The notes below the pieces were generated by a model that did no database searches, had not been told where the DNA came from, and worked only from the letters and a program-made list of their open reading frames with translations. From contig JAGGNK010006571.1 in assembly GCA_017590115.1 (NCBI GenBank), positions 434,001 to 498,000 on the forward strand: a stretch of DNA of 64,000 nt, written 5' to 3'. How positions within the stretch are numbered: the stretch's first letter is position 1; each line of letters opens with the position of its first letter. The DNA comes from Montifringilla adamsi. Its lineage: Eukaryota > Chordata > Aves > Passeriformes > Passeridae. Below, piece after piece: positions 46,941-59,555 of the stretch. Position numbers and translations under genes: made by a program.

Positions 46941-49900
46941 ATTCTTTTCACTGCTTCTCTATGATATTTGTGAAACTCATTCTATAGTAGGAAACAGTTT
47001 TAGAAATTGTCTCTTCAGGAGAATATTTGAATTATGCATTAAATAAGGAACTAGATGAATTACAGAGGGTTAGCTATATTTTTTTTTAATTCTGCCCATT
47101 CAAATGTAACTATCAGTGCAGAAAATTCACTTCTGTTTGCTGAACATTTTAAGGTTTGTACTTCAACATTATACTAATGCTGAACTAATTTTCATTTCTA
47201 TATTTCCTAGTTGTTTAATACTTACACTGCCCCTATTCTGTCCTAGAGCTCAGCAAGCTTTATATCACAAGAAAAAAATAGATATAAAAGGGCATAGAAA
47301 TGAAAAATATTTTTGGAATATTATAAAACTATTGAGTTTAGTTTCAAGTTCAGATTGAGCTTTCACAGTAACTCACATTTTATGTGCTCCTACTCATCCC
47401 ATCTCAATTAAAACTTGTACATTTGCCAATAAAGATTTCAAGATGAACAGTTCATTTATCACATTTGCTTGAGTTACTCATGTCTAAATTATATGTCCAT
47501 TCCAGCTACTTACCACACAGCAGTTGGAAGGACTGATTAAAGACCAGGGTTTCTGTTGCCAGTGACAACTATGATAAAAGCTCTTAAAAGAAGGAAGAAT
47601 TGGATCTAGTGCCATAAAAATAATGTGATGGAACATAGCAAAGTTTTCAAATCCCAAGATGAAATTATTTTCCAATATGACAGATGCACTTGCTCTGATA
47701 AAAATGAAATTATAAAAATGAGAGCCTGGCTTGCTAAACACAAATCCTGTGAGTTAAGAAAAGACAAAACATCAATGTACCCGTTTGAAAGGAAAAATGT
47801 TAAATGTTCCAGTAGACAAGAACCAGAAAGAATATTCAGTTTGTTTTTAGTTTTCCAAAGAAATGTTGTCTTCATGTTCAGAATTGCCATGAAAAATAAT
47901 TACAGGAACACATGGCAGGGAGCAAGGAATTGATATGCAAAAGGAAACAAAACTGTGCTGAAGGGGTAAGCTTTCCTGTGATCATAGTGATAGAGTAGTC
48001 CAAACCTGCTTGCTTGCTTGCTTCAGAAAACGCAGTGCTCAACTGTGAATTACTCCTCCTTCTTGCTTGCAAGACTAAAATGTTTGAAATCTAGCTCTTA
48101 CTTTTTTTGGTTAAGCTGGTCATGCCTTAAGCAGCTGCACAGCACACCTTAGATATAAATCTTTCATCCACTTTGGCATAAGCTCAAACTGCAATGGCTG
48201 AACACTTAAGCAAAGAGAGAAATCAAAGAATTACATGTGACTCTCTAAGATTGTTTCCAGGATAAAATGAAGTCCTACAAGATTAGGAGAATTCACGCAA
48301 CCTGTTCAGGGAAAACTCTCAAGATATTTGTAAATGAATGCCCTGAATGAAAAATGCTTTTTTTTTTTTCTTTCACTGTAGAGGTATCAGGAGGGAATAA
48401 AATGCACTCACCCAAGAAAGTGCACATCTTGAGCATTTTTTATTATTCAAATAGACATTTTCTGACCTACACCCTCAGTTTCCTATACTTAGCAAAGCTG
48501 CTCATGGCTTCACTGAAGTTTCTGCCTGCATAAGTAAGCATGTGGAAACAGCACACTAGGAAAGTTATGTGGCAATAACAGCTATGGAGGATAGCTGAAA
48601 ACCATCCAGTTAAAAATTCCTGATTTTAAATGGAGCGCATGGCATTTTAGTAATCAGGTCACGACTGTTTAATGAAAGGTGTGCCTATATGCAAGTTTTT
48701 CTGCATGGTTGCTTGGTTGGCTGCTTTACCATTTCCCACAACAACAAAAAACCCCTAATCTTAGATCCCACACCTGGTTAAGAAAATGTCTGTTTTACTA
48801 GTTACTCTTTGTTACTGTCTCTGTTGCTGTATGAACAAAGGTATGGTTCTGACTGAGTAACAAATTCAGAACAGCAAGTACTCATTTATCAAGTTTTTGG
48901 GATTTATTTTTGGTGAGAGGATTTATTATTTGTCAAATAACATATGGCATTGTTAGATTATTTAGTCATTGGTCCAAATATACTTTTCTAATATTGTTCT
49001 TTTTCATCTGCCAGTAAGGCATTAGTTGTCCACCTCCATGCTCAGGTCTCAAAACTATGTTTACTGTACTGGTGAAGGTTTTGGCATAACATCAGTGTGA
49101 AAGTACTCAAATATTTATATGCCAAAGTCCTGAAGGCAAATACAGACTATGACTTGTACTGTGGATGCAATTACCGTGTCCTTAATTCCATGTTAAGCTG
49201 TGACCCAAGTACAACTATCTGGCCCTTCTCTCCTCTTCCCTCCAAGTAACAAATGAAGAAAACCAAGCACACGGACCCAAAGAAGTTAAAAAGGAAGAGC
49301 AGCACCCCAAAGCCCCCCTGCTTTTCAGTCCAGACAAACAATGTTTAATAGTGTATTTAGACAAGTAACTGAGCTATTTGAGCAATGTGGGAAAAGAATC
49401 TCTTGGCAAGGATGAACTGCCTCTACAGCCAGTAGACTTTGCTAGTAAAGTCAGTATAGATTAGATCTACGTATCTGTTTTGTTAGCAGTCTTCTGCTAG
49501 CTTTATTCTGCAGTCTCCCGGACATTCTTATATTTTATTCAGATGTCAAAGCACCTCTTGAAAGTGGGACTGAACAGCCTGCTAGAAAAGATACACGCTT
49601 TGCTTGGATCCCCTTTTTGCAAAGGAAGTGTCTGGGACTACCTGCAGCCTCAGAGGAGTTTGGTCAGCTTTTAAAAACTTCACACAAAACCAGGAGAGGA
49701 AGAAGGAGGGAAAACGCATTTTTTCCCATGTGGTTTGACTAATACATATCAACCCAAACTTCCTTCTCAGCAGCAATTCATGAATTAACCAGACTGTCGC
49801 ATTTTTGAGCAAAGGAGGAACTTGGACTCATAGGAAAAGAAAAACTGCAGTTAGAAATTGCAACTGGAACTCAGAACGCAAGTGAAATGGAGATGTCTAA

Positions 49901-52438
49901 AAAAATTCCTACAGAATGAATCTTTCCTTCCCAAAACACCCAATTCAGCAAGCAAATAAAAATGCAACATTATACTCTAAATCTTTTCCCTGTTAGAAGT
50001 TTCTTCAAGATTTTGATGTTGGTTTTGGAGAGAAAGATGTATCTCCCATCTCATTTTCCTTTTTCAGATTATGAGATTTGTCTGTTTCCCAGACAACAAA
50101 AGGGTCTTTCTGATAACATGAAACCCACTGGTAGCATGCAACAAACAAATTAATCACATTCACATGAGTGTGGTTTGATTCAGGCTTTTGAGCTCAGATA
50201 ATAAGGAAACCCTAATCCTAAAGTAACAAAAGCCCAAGGGTTTTACTATTTGGAGAGTGGAGGCTTCAACCAAGGATCAATGAATCAATGCCATTTCCAG
50301 GTTCTCTGTAGAAAAATGAATAATCAGTTCTTTAAGTAATTCAAGCCCTTAAAAGACCATATGGGGATCTCCTAGAACAGCAAAAAATAAAAAAAAAATT
50401 TAAAAAATCCCCCACTTGTTAAGACTAAAAATTCTTGAACTAAAGATAGATGAACAAATCCCTTTTAACTTAGTCATGACAGTGTCTCAGGATATTTAAA
50501 AACATGTCCATACAGGTAACTATAAACCTACAAAAGGTGAGTTTATATAAATAATACTCCATTTTTTTTTTATTATGTCCTACCTATTTTGAAGAAACTA
50601 ATTTCATGTTTTGTCCAGGAGAATTAATGCTCCAGGAAAGGTCACAATTTGCTGTAATCTTGTAATAAATTTAAATACATTTTCCCAGGTCTTCAAGGAA
50701 AAAAATAAAAGTAATATAAAAATATTTATTGTTCTATTTAAAAAACAATTAAATCTCAGATTTATTTGACATGTTATCCAAATAGAAGGTTAGACTATTG
50801 TGAATGGGCAAAAATGAGATTTCCCAAAATATAGTGTGTAACATCTCAAAATAGCTTTCCTCACTACTATAATTTGCATTTTAGTATTTTCCAAATATCC
50901 TTTCTTATATCTCTGTGTTTTTACTGATAATTCTGGATAAGGACAAGCACACTTAATGAGATAATCAACAACAGGAGCACTAGTAGAAGTCAGACACTTA
51001 ATAGGACTTGGATCTAAGTGCCTTAGATGTCTAGCTCCTGTTGAAAACAATGTCAGGAGTGGAAATCTGTTCAAGAACACGTGACTGGGTTCTTAATACA
51101 GATCTAGACCAATATAAGCCATATACAATATCACAGCATTATAAAATACCTGATTAAATGAACATTCTTAGCCATCTTCAGCACAGAAAGATAAAGAATT
51201 AAAGTTTACCTTACATCCATTTTCTACTTATCCTTCATGAAAAAGAATTAATTATGCAGCTGAAAAAATACTTTTATATAGAACTGTTGCCTTTTACTTA
51301 CATGAAAGGAGAAGGGGAAATTTTGAAAGAAAAAGGAATAAAGGGAATTTTTAGTGCATTTCCCATTGTACAAGAAACCAATGATCAAACACAAATAAAC
51401 TGCTTGGCTCCAGCATGTCCAACCCTACCATTACAGTGAAGTGGAGAACTGGAGAAATCATTCCTATTCCCTGCCCACGAACCACGTGCTAAGTCCTCTT
51501 TAGCTTTCTCAGGGACTCACAGACTTTGTTTTACAGTGTACAGACTTAGGAAAATTTGCTATACCTGCCTTAATGCATGGGTTTGTAGTCTACCTTCAGC
51601 AGGGAATTGTATTTATCTCCCCAAAGCTGGAAAATAAGGCTAATACTGCAATAAAACACATTCATATACAAGCTGAGGTCTTTCGTGTGTTTGCCTCTAC
51701 TAGAAAAAAGAAACAGTTCATAAATAGTTCATTGTGGGGGGCCAGGTTACATAGACCTTGATCTTCCCTTTCCATCATGTTCTCCCCTTTTCATATCAGC
51801 ATGTTAGTAAGTGCCCTGGATTGCTCATCAGAGTAATGGTCTCTCCAGATAGCTCAGAAGAAGTTTGAGTTAACTTAAAAGCAAAAGAAGCAATTTACCG
51901 AATAAACTAAAAATGTCCAAGATCTTTCTTTATGGGAAACATTGGGCTATGTAAAGGTTCACATCTAACATCATTAGGCTTTCTGTTCCCTTAATGCATA
52001 AAGCATTGTATCTTCCTAATATTTGTATTCAAGACAATAATTAGAGTGGAATCATATTTTAGCTGTGAGACTATTTATCTGTGCATCAGATTTTTTTTTA
52101 AATTCAACACCACTGAGTAGTGATCGACCACAATAATACATATTGGCCACTATGCAACAGCTTTCTGAAGGTAAATCAGAGACACACAGAAGCACCATCA
52201 ATGCCAATTAGTAGCAGCCTGGTCATGTGTTTGTCTCACTGTAAGTGGCACTCTAAAGAATGCTGGTTGCAACTCTAAGTGGTTGCACCATAACCTTGCA
52301 AATGTAGCACAGAACATTTAAAGTAAAATGGTAATTTCTGCACCTTGAAAAGATACTGGGGAATGAGGGCAGAGCAAGGTTTACATAGCCCTGATCTGCT
52401 CAGCACAGAATATAATGTTAGCTTTGTATTCCGCTGCT
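46941..52438. other. Unique non-coding stretch
   Basis: No gene recognised. A (CTTG)4 microsatellite lies at 48006-48024 and a T-run at about 48358-48370. Other frames are short and featureless. Confidence 0.5.
48006..48024. repeat. (CTTG)4 microsatellite
   Basis: Four CTTG units in the sequence 'ctgcttgcttgcttgcttc'. Confidence 0.9.
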
Positions 52439-52500
52439 AATTTAACAGCACCAGCAGTGCCATTCTGCGCTGTTAAATTTATGGCCGATAATTCAGCACA
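52430..52500. promoter_or_regulatory. Possible conserved regulatory element
   Basis: An 11-bp perfect inverted repeat (AATTTAACAGC 52439-52449 / GCTGTTAAATT 52469-52479, 19-base spacer) lies in a short stretch that keeps three CpGs (CCGCTGC, TGCGCTG, GGCCGATAA) inside otherwise CpG-poor DNA. TAAT/AATTTA and GATAA motifs cluster here. Retained CpGs and palindromic sites are what conserved enhancers often show, but no alignment is available. Confidence 0.3.
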
Positions 52501-53740
52501 AACAACTAACACATCCATTTGTTATGTTAGCCTGTAGAAGAACAGGCAAGTGGGTGCACTTAAAACTTTACAGAATAGGAAATTAAGTTCAGAGTACCCT
52601 GATGTCATAAAACACCTTTATGTTCCTTTCCGAGAGAAAAGGAAAAGTATGTCAAAAGCATTAACTGACCTTGTGAATGCAAAATCCCATACCGGGAATT
52701 ACAGAAGCCTATATTTTTTTCCCCCTACATTACTAAAATGTAATTATTGGCTGTAAACACAAATATCCATGACAAGTTGAAAACTGAAATTTTTAGACAA
52801 ATAAGCAAAAAGCCCATAATACAAAGCTATATAAATGCCACTAATATTGGTACTAGCTGCATTGCTTATGCTTAATAATTAACTGAAGGTTTGAATTGTA
52901 ATTTAGCTTTAATCAACACAAGTTTTAGGTTGGAAAAATACTACTGAAATAGAGAAGGTTGGGGGTTGTTTTTTGGTTTTTTTTTAAAAGAAAGGATTTG
53001 CTTATGTTGCCATATTTATTACAGAAAGCACTTTACCCATTTCAGGGCTGTTGGTGAATTTCAATAGCTGGGACAACAGAGGTTTTTAAGGAGTTTAAGG
53101 TAAAATAGTGTAAGCTGTGATACCATCCATCACACTTTCCCCACAGGGACAATATCAAAAGTTCCGTATCTGCCCATGGGGTCTAACTGTGATTTGGAAA
53201 ATGTTCATGGGATTTTTTAAAAATCACGTTTTCTTTAATCTTCACCATTTTCACATTCTCTTACACAACAGCTTTATTTTTACAAAGTTAACTACAGTTG
53301 AGAACTGCAAGCCAATCAAATCTACTACTCCCATTACAAGCTAAATTAATCAGCAAATGCCAGAAAGCACATTCATCACAGCTACTGGTTTGCATTCCAA
53401 TACCTGCATGATGGTTTGATATTTACTCTTCTGATCCATCAGCTGGCACAACATGCTGCACAACACAAAGGCCACGTTCTGCATCTAAACTGCTGAGGCA
53501 AACATAATTAAGTATATGCCTTGTTTGGCTTGACCCTCAGCACACTAAATTCAATCCAATACAGAGACATACAACAGAAAGATCATTCAAAGAAGCATCT
53601 TATTGAAATAGGCAAAGCAATTATTCAGCACACAATCAGCTTGATAAATTTATATTACCTATCAGAGCTGTCTCTTTAGAAATGGAAGAATTATGGGAAA
53701 TCTGGAAGGTACTGTAATGTTCAAATAATATTATTTTTTA
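52501..53740. other. Unique non-coding stretch
   Basis: No gene or repeat recognised; a T-run occurs at about 52977-52984. Confidence 0.5.
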
Positions 53741-53870
53741 ATGCAAAAACATGCTGGGATTCTATGCATTAACCTAATTGGAAAACTGTGCATGTTTTAT
53801 GCATGTTTCATTTGTTTTATGCCAAAAAAATATATTATTGCATAAGAGCAATTACCCATTACCAAAATAC
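53741..53870. promoter_or_regulatory. Cluster of octamer-like motifs
   Basis: Within about 100 bases: ATGCAAA (53741), TATGCATTAA (about 53763), TTTATGCATG (about 53797), TTTTATGCC (about 53816) and ATTGCATAA (about 53837). These resemble POU/octamer sites (ATGCAAAT and its reverse complement). AT-rich DNA produces some by chance, but the density is higher than in neighbouring sequence. Possible enhancer. Confidence 0.28.
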
Positions 53871-55307
53871 ATTGTTTTCACAGAATACAATGTGATGATA
53901 CAATGACCCAACCTTCCCCTGCTCAAATCACAAACCTTTTAATCTTTCCAAACAATTGAGTTTTTTTTTTCCCTGAGCACAAAAAAATGAGGTAAGTCTT
54001 CTCTACCTCTTCCCATGAATCCATATTAATGAAATTATTTAGAGAAAAGAAAGATGAACAAATTTTGGGGAAATTTTAAAAGAAACATGACACTAGTCTG
54101 AAATCACATGTGATGAATCTCACACCAAACATAACCTTTCGTGGAATTTAGACATTTTGGAGGTATAAAAAATATTCTATTCACCTAACATTATCATTTG
54201 TACCATCAATGCTAACATGTTGTGCTCCTCAGCAATCAGTTTGTGGTGCCAGACAATGGCAACTCCTGGTTTGGTTTGCAACTGTGGGTGTCACAGACAT
54301 GATTTTTGAAATGTAGAGGAACTTAGGAGCCACATTTCTACTAGTGTCATTATCTTACTTGAAGCAAACAGAGATGATGAAGAAATGAGCTCTACAAACA
54401 CCTGAGGGAAAAATTTAATGGTCTCCACAGACACATAAGTGTATTAGAAAGCAGGACACTGGAAAGTATTCAAGAGAAATTTTTAGATGAAATTGTAAAT
54501 GTTTTGGAGAAAACAAAGCATTTTGGAAGACCAAGATTCAGAATCTAAGCAAAGAACATAGAAGCCAGTAGGAACAGAAATTACAGGAACACAGGAATAT
54601 ACTATAAAAACCCAGGAGTAAAAAGGGTTGTAGGAAAGGCAAAGTTCAAATAAATAGACAAGTCTCTTTGTGTTCCAGCTGAATGCTGGTTGCAAGCAAA
54701 ATAAGAATAGGGGAAATAAGGAAGCTAAATCAGAAAAATGAGTTTGCTTTCCAAGTATAAATTTACCCTTTCTCAAGAGCTCAAGGTTTCTGCAAGCCTG
54801 TTCCTGTCCCACAAACAGTGATCAGAAAAATGCAGCAAGAAAGCTGTGAGCTGGGCTGCAGCTGCTCTCAACACTGAGCAGCAAGGCAAATGAAGCCTCA
54901 GGCAATAGCACTGCACTGACAGAAAACTAAATGGAAAGTGTTGTATTAATTACTACAAAATAGATATGCTGTGGGAGTCGATGCCAGCAAGATCCTGTCA
55001 TTCTCTGGTCCTATGGTCCTATGGAACTGTGGTTCAAAGAGCTGCGTGCATCTGCTCTGTCTCATGCTCACCACCACTAGTAAATCTTTCTAGAGACCTT
55101 TAAAAGGAAAACTCAATTAGAACATTCTAAGTTTAAGAGTAAAATTTCACTTAACATTTCAACAGCACAACTTCCAGCTGCAAAGAATTTCAAGAACCTT
55201 CCCCCTTCCCATGACAATCTTCAGAAGAAAAAGCAAGAGCTGAGCTGGGCTAAAGCTTCTGCTAAAATCAGAACCCTATCTCTTAACAGAAGACTACGTA
55301 CAACTCT
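53871..55307. other. Unique non-coding stretch
   Basis: No gene recognised. A 9-bp direct repeat (GGTCCTATG twice) lies at about 55007-55024. Confidence 0.5.
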
Positions 55308-55328
55308 GCAAAACAAACAAACAAACAA
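55308..55328. repeat. (CAAA)n microsatellite
   Basis: About four CAAA units, just downstream (minus strand) of the exon candidate at 55415-55534. Confidence 0.85.
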
Positions 55329-55414
55329 CAATATACCTATATATTTAAATGCATTTGGCAGTCTTTGGTGTTGGCTTCCTCAAATTCATTGCTGGACACT
55401 GCACAAAGTCTTAC

Positions 55415-55534
55415 CACTGACTTCAAGGCCTGACAAATGGCCATGGCCTGGGCTGGTTGTAGCTGTCCCATTGTTTCAAGATGTGCAGTAATGCCACAAG
55501 ACACTTGGTTACTCACTGGAAGAGCTGGAGGCTC
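55415..55534 (-). CDS. Candidate internal coding exon, unidentified gene
   Basis: On the minus strand a long pyrimidine-rich tract (CTTCCTTGTTTTCCTTCTTC, then CTTTTACTAAG) precedes an open segment of exactly 120 bases that ends TCAGTG before the strong donor GTAAGA. Both borders are phase 0, giving 40 codons without a stop: it begins EPPALPVSNQ, continues TAHLETMGQLQPAQAM and ends AICQALKSV. G+C rises to about half inside the segment while the flanks are AT-rich, as expected of an exon in intronic DNA. I do not recognise the protein; the helix-like, Gln/Ala/Met-rich middle suggests an alpha-helical region. Pseudo-exons with good splice signals are common, so this remains a candidate, though it is the best in the window. 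Confidence 0.37.
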
Positions 55535-56882
55535 CTTAGTAAAAGGCAAGTGAAGAAGGAAAACAAGGAAGAATGAAGATATAAGAAGAGAAGGGCAAAA
55601 AGTTTGTAGTTAAATTACTATTACTTGGAATTTAATAAAACATCAGTGAAATGGTGTTAGAAAATCCATCTTAAGGAAAAAATCAAAGCAATTAGACAAA
55701 AACTGTACAGTCATGAACTGTGTAAAATGTCTATCATTAGATTTTGCTGGTAACAGATCAGAATTTATCTACTATACATTTAGGGAAATAATTTTATATT
55801 GAGGCAATGGGTTTTGCTTTCCCAAATGACTTTTTTTCCAGATGCCCATGTTTAAATTGAAGATTTGTTTGCTAAGGCAGTGCTTCCCCTTGACTATTCA
55901 AATTAATCCTGAACCTGGTACCACTGGGTATGTAAAATTTATAAAATATGTTACATTTAAAACTGAGTATTGGTTTTCACAGTTTCAGCTGATGTCTGTG
56001 GAAGCTGGGGCACTCTCATCCCTCCGAAGAGGTTCATACACAGCTCTCAATAAAAGGTGAGAATTACTTCCAGCCTCTCTAAGTACTTGACAAAACATAA
56101 AGCTCCTGGTGGTGTGTAAAATTAAGCCAAGTACAACATTTAACATATATCATAATCAGGACAGAAAGATGCTTGTCTAAATATAATTGCCAGACCATTC
56201 AGTCCTACACTTAAGCCCAGTGTCCCAAAGTTTTCCTGTTTTCAAATCTGTGTCACAGGCTGTGTACTCTCCACATATCCCATGGTAGCACAAGAGTATC
56301 AAAGAGTGGGCAGCAGAATCTTTGGAGCAGATTGTTAAATGACCAAAGCAAGAGGCTTTCACAGAGGAGGCTGACAGAAGTCGCACCACAAACCAATGGT
56401 TGCCAAAGAAATACCTGTAATTCATGTTGGATATGCCTATGCAGATTTTTTACAGCAGTCAGAGGTACTGTGGAGAGTTTACAGCTACTGTAAAATCTCC
56501 TTTAATGCTACGGCTCCTGAAGAGGATGCTGAACCTTCAATAACCTTTGTGTTCTCCCCTTTTTTCTGCAAGTACCACTACAGTTTACAATGTCCAAAGA
56601 ACTGCCAACTATCCCAACAGAGGTCCAAGTAAAATAAATTAATGAGTGCATAAGAAAAACATTGGACTTTTATAGAACTATGTCAAAGATAACTTCTAAA
56701 AAATGAAAGACAAAAACATATGCAAGTAGTTAAGTATTTGCTGTTCTGCTTCTTGGAGTTATTTGCCCCACAGCTGAAATTTAGGCCTTTAAAAAATAAT
56801 GAACCTAAGAACTTCAGTATAATTTTATCCATACTTACATAATTAAATTCAAGACATATGAAGAGTAATTATATTTTTTAAT
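55535..56882. other. Unique non-coding stretch
   Basis: Upstream (minus strand) of the exon candidate. No gene or repeat family recognised. Confidence 0.5.
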
Positions 56883-56928
56883 TAATTACTAATTTTTATC
56901 CTCTCTAATTACTAATTTTTATCCTCTC
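56883..56928. repeat. Exact 23-bp tandem duplication
   Basis: Units 56883-56905 and 56906-56928 are identical (TAATTACTAATTTTTATCCT plus CTC) and are followed by AG. Each copy therefore ends in a pyrimidine-rich, acceptor-like sequence on the plus strand. Exact identity points to a recent event. Confidence 0.95.
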
Positions 56929-59409
56929 AGACTACAAATTGCAAGACATAGCACTATCTCAGTAATCGTCTGAAAACTACTAACAGTTTATTTGAAGTGC
57001 ATTCACCTGCCTGCAGTAGCATAAAGTAATCTTCTATCTTCATCTTTAAAAATAAATTAAACTAATAAAATAAAAACCCACAAACTCAATATTCATACAC
57101 CTTATTGGCAGTTTACTGAGTTCAGATTATAATCTCCATTCACTCTTCCAATAACCTCACAGAGTTATCTCTTTATTTACTTGTATGCATTTTTCCACTC
57201 AAAGATTAAACATGTTTCAAATGTTCTGATGATTGCATGAAAGTATAGAGCATTAACACAGACACAACTGTTTTCTGACAGACATCCATTTTGTTAAAAA
57301 CAGATGATATCTCTCACTGGCTAAGCTCATATCTCCAAAATACAACTTAAAACTTTGATTTCTGGTTATATCAAAGATTACCCTCAAGCTTACTAAGAAA
57401 ACAACAGCTGGTGTTATAAAATTTGCATTATTTAGAAGATATTGTGATAAGCTCCCATCATTCCAGGGATAAAGCCTTAAAGTTCTTATTTTTGTCCTCA
57501 TTATAATGTCATCCTTATTTTTTATGGTTATTGCCCATTCACTTTTTTAGAACTTTTTGAAAAAGTACAAAAACTTGACAAATTATAAAGGAATCTCATG
57601 TGGAAGCTGATATTTAAACTTCACCTTTTTTCAAGTTTCATCCATTAATTTTTCTGCAGAGAGAAAATCAACAACTGTCTCCGATTGTTGTGCTTACAAG
57701 GACAACTTAACATTAGACAGAAAAATCACCTTACTGAAATTGCTCTTCAGAATAACAATCCTTTGTTTCCCTGCACCAGCTTCAAAACAGAGATGTATCA
57801 TATTTGAATGCAGCAAATTGTTTGATGTCAATGTGGTTTCACAATTTCATGGAAAATAAACTACAAAAAATGCAACTGAGCAGGCAATGGTTGAAATCAA
57901 CTTTTTGCAAGTGTATGTATACATAACCTCAGATCATTGCTGTTAAGGCAAAGGTTTCCTCAACATTTCATTTTGGAAAAAGCTGTTTACCAGAAGACTA
58001 AAACATGAGGAGATAAACTGCATGAGTACTTCTATTTTAGAAATACATTTACACTTACTGACATTCCATTTAAAGAAAAACAATCCAGAAAGCGTAACTG
58101 CTTGAAAACCTTGCAACTGCAAACTTTTATCAATAACTGCAGCAAAAAACATGACTCTGTAAACAAATCCTCATTGCTTTTTCATGATGTGCAAATGCTC
58201 AACGAGAAAGTCTTTGTCAGGATGAGCAAATTAAGTGAAAATAGTTATGCTACAAATGGATTTACATAGGAACACTTCATAAGAAATGGCAAGCACTACA
58301 GCACACAGGAACTGAGAAGCAAGATTTATTTTTAAATTATAACCTTCTTGGTATTATTCTGGTTTTGTTCTCTTATTTACATTGATGTGACTAGCACATT
58401 TACTCTGAAATTCTGTTTGCTTCACAGAGTCACTTCGTTGCTATAATACAACTGCAATTTGAAATCTTAACACACTTCTCATTCTTTCAATTTTTACCTC
58501 AAACTCTCTTCTCTTTAGCATCAGGATTTATTAATTTTCAAATAACATCCATCTTTACAAAGCAACATCATTGTTTTGAGTGTCATTCAATCACAGATTT
58601 TGAATTCAATTTGTGGAAAGGAATTGATGTCTAACTGTTGAAAGTTTTCAAGTAAATTACATGAAATATGAAATACTTCATTCACCTTCTTGGTACGAAT
58701 ATAGGATGCAAACTTGTGTAAATAACAAACAGCCACCCTAGTTCCATCTAATCAAGCATATTCAAACAAAATTCATCACTCTCTTGCCTCAAAAAAGACT
58801 AGTCAGATATTTGATAGTATCACAAATAATTTTGAAGATGAACTAACATACACTTTTGAGTTAATTACCAGAAATTACAATGTTTTCAGGTGTAACACTG
58901 TAGTAGTAAAAGTTTTGTCAGGTTTTAGTTTATTATTAGTTATTTAGTTTAGTTTTATTTAAAAAATAAAATATTTCAAAAGGGAAAGAAAAAATTCCAC
59001 ATATTTAAAATATAGTGGATTACAATATGTATATGAATATGGTATTGCAAGTTTTCACTGTGCTACAATAGAATGCACTACTGAGTTATGCATTGCAAGA
59101 GACTGTGAAATAAAACACATCATAAAGGACTGCATATTAAGAAGCTTGTAATAATGTTCCATATTTAAGTTTTCATATTGACTATTTTATTCATATTGTA
59201 AGATCAGAAATTAAAGTTAAAACATTTCCAGTTTAAACATACCACATAATTGGTAGTCAAAGCTATATGGATTTAGGGCATGATCCAAAGTGACACTTTA
59301 CTGGACAGCAACACATTTATCTGTCTCTTGTTTGTCACTTAAATCAAAAATGAAAGATTTACTATGACAGAAATCAAAGCCTTAGTGCTGCCTAAAGTGT
59401 TCACAGACC
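56929..59409. other. Unique AT-rich non-coding stretch
   Basis: No gene or repeat family recognised. A 78-base splice-bordered segment at 58059-58136 (minus) is listed among the rejected items. Confidence 0.5.
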
Positions 59410-59555
59410 AAAAGTGAACAGGTTTGGTTAGAGCATGGTCCTAATAATGCCATGGTTGTGCGTTTGATGCTTGTATGGACCATTCAGTTGGTAGCTGGAC
59501 TTGGTGATCCTTGTGGGTCCCTTCCAGCTCAGGATATTCTGTGATCCTGTGAATC
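59410..59555 (+). mobile_element. TguSINE1-like SINE (tRNA-Ile head, CR1 tail)
   Basis: The first ~72 bases follow a tRNA-Ile: TTTGGTTAGAGCATGG (D-arm side), the anticodon-loop sequence CTAATAA with AAT at 59443-59445, a box B counterpart GCGTTTGATGC (59460-59470), and the 3' acceptor end ATGGACCA (about 59475-59482). The head is joined to a CR1-type 3' UTR: GCTGGACTTGGTGATCCTTG, TGGGTCCCTTCCAGCTCAG, then GATATTCTGTGATCCTGTGA as the terminal repeat. A tRNA-Ile head fused to a CR1 tail is the structure of the passerine TguSINE1 family, moved by CR1 enzymes. It is not a functional tRNA gene: the 5' acceptor strand is decayed and the box B bases GGTTCGA are mutated. Confidence 0.85.

Noticed and set aside
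47514..47582. 69-base phase 0-0 minus-strand segment with strong splice borders
   Set aside because: The peptide is unusually rich in Trp, His and Cys, and G+C does not rise; such pseudo-exons are frequent in introns.
58059..58136. 78-base phase 1-1 minus-strand segment bordered by TTTTTTGCTGCAG and GTAAGT
   Set aside because: AT-rich hydrophobic peptide without recognisable features; treated as a pseudo-exon.
59410..59482. tRNA-Ile gene
   Set aside because: The acceptor stem and box B are decayed and the segment is fused to a CR1 tail, so it is a SINE head.
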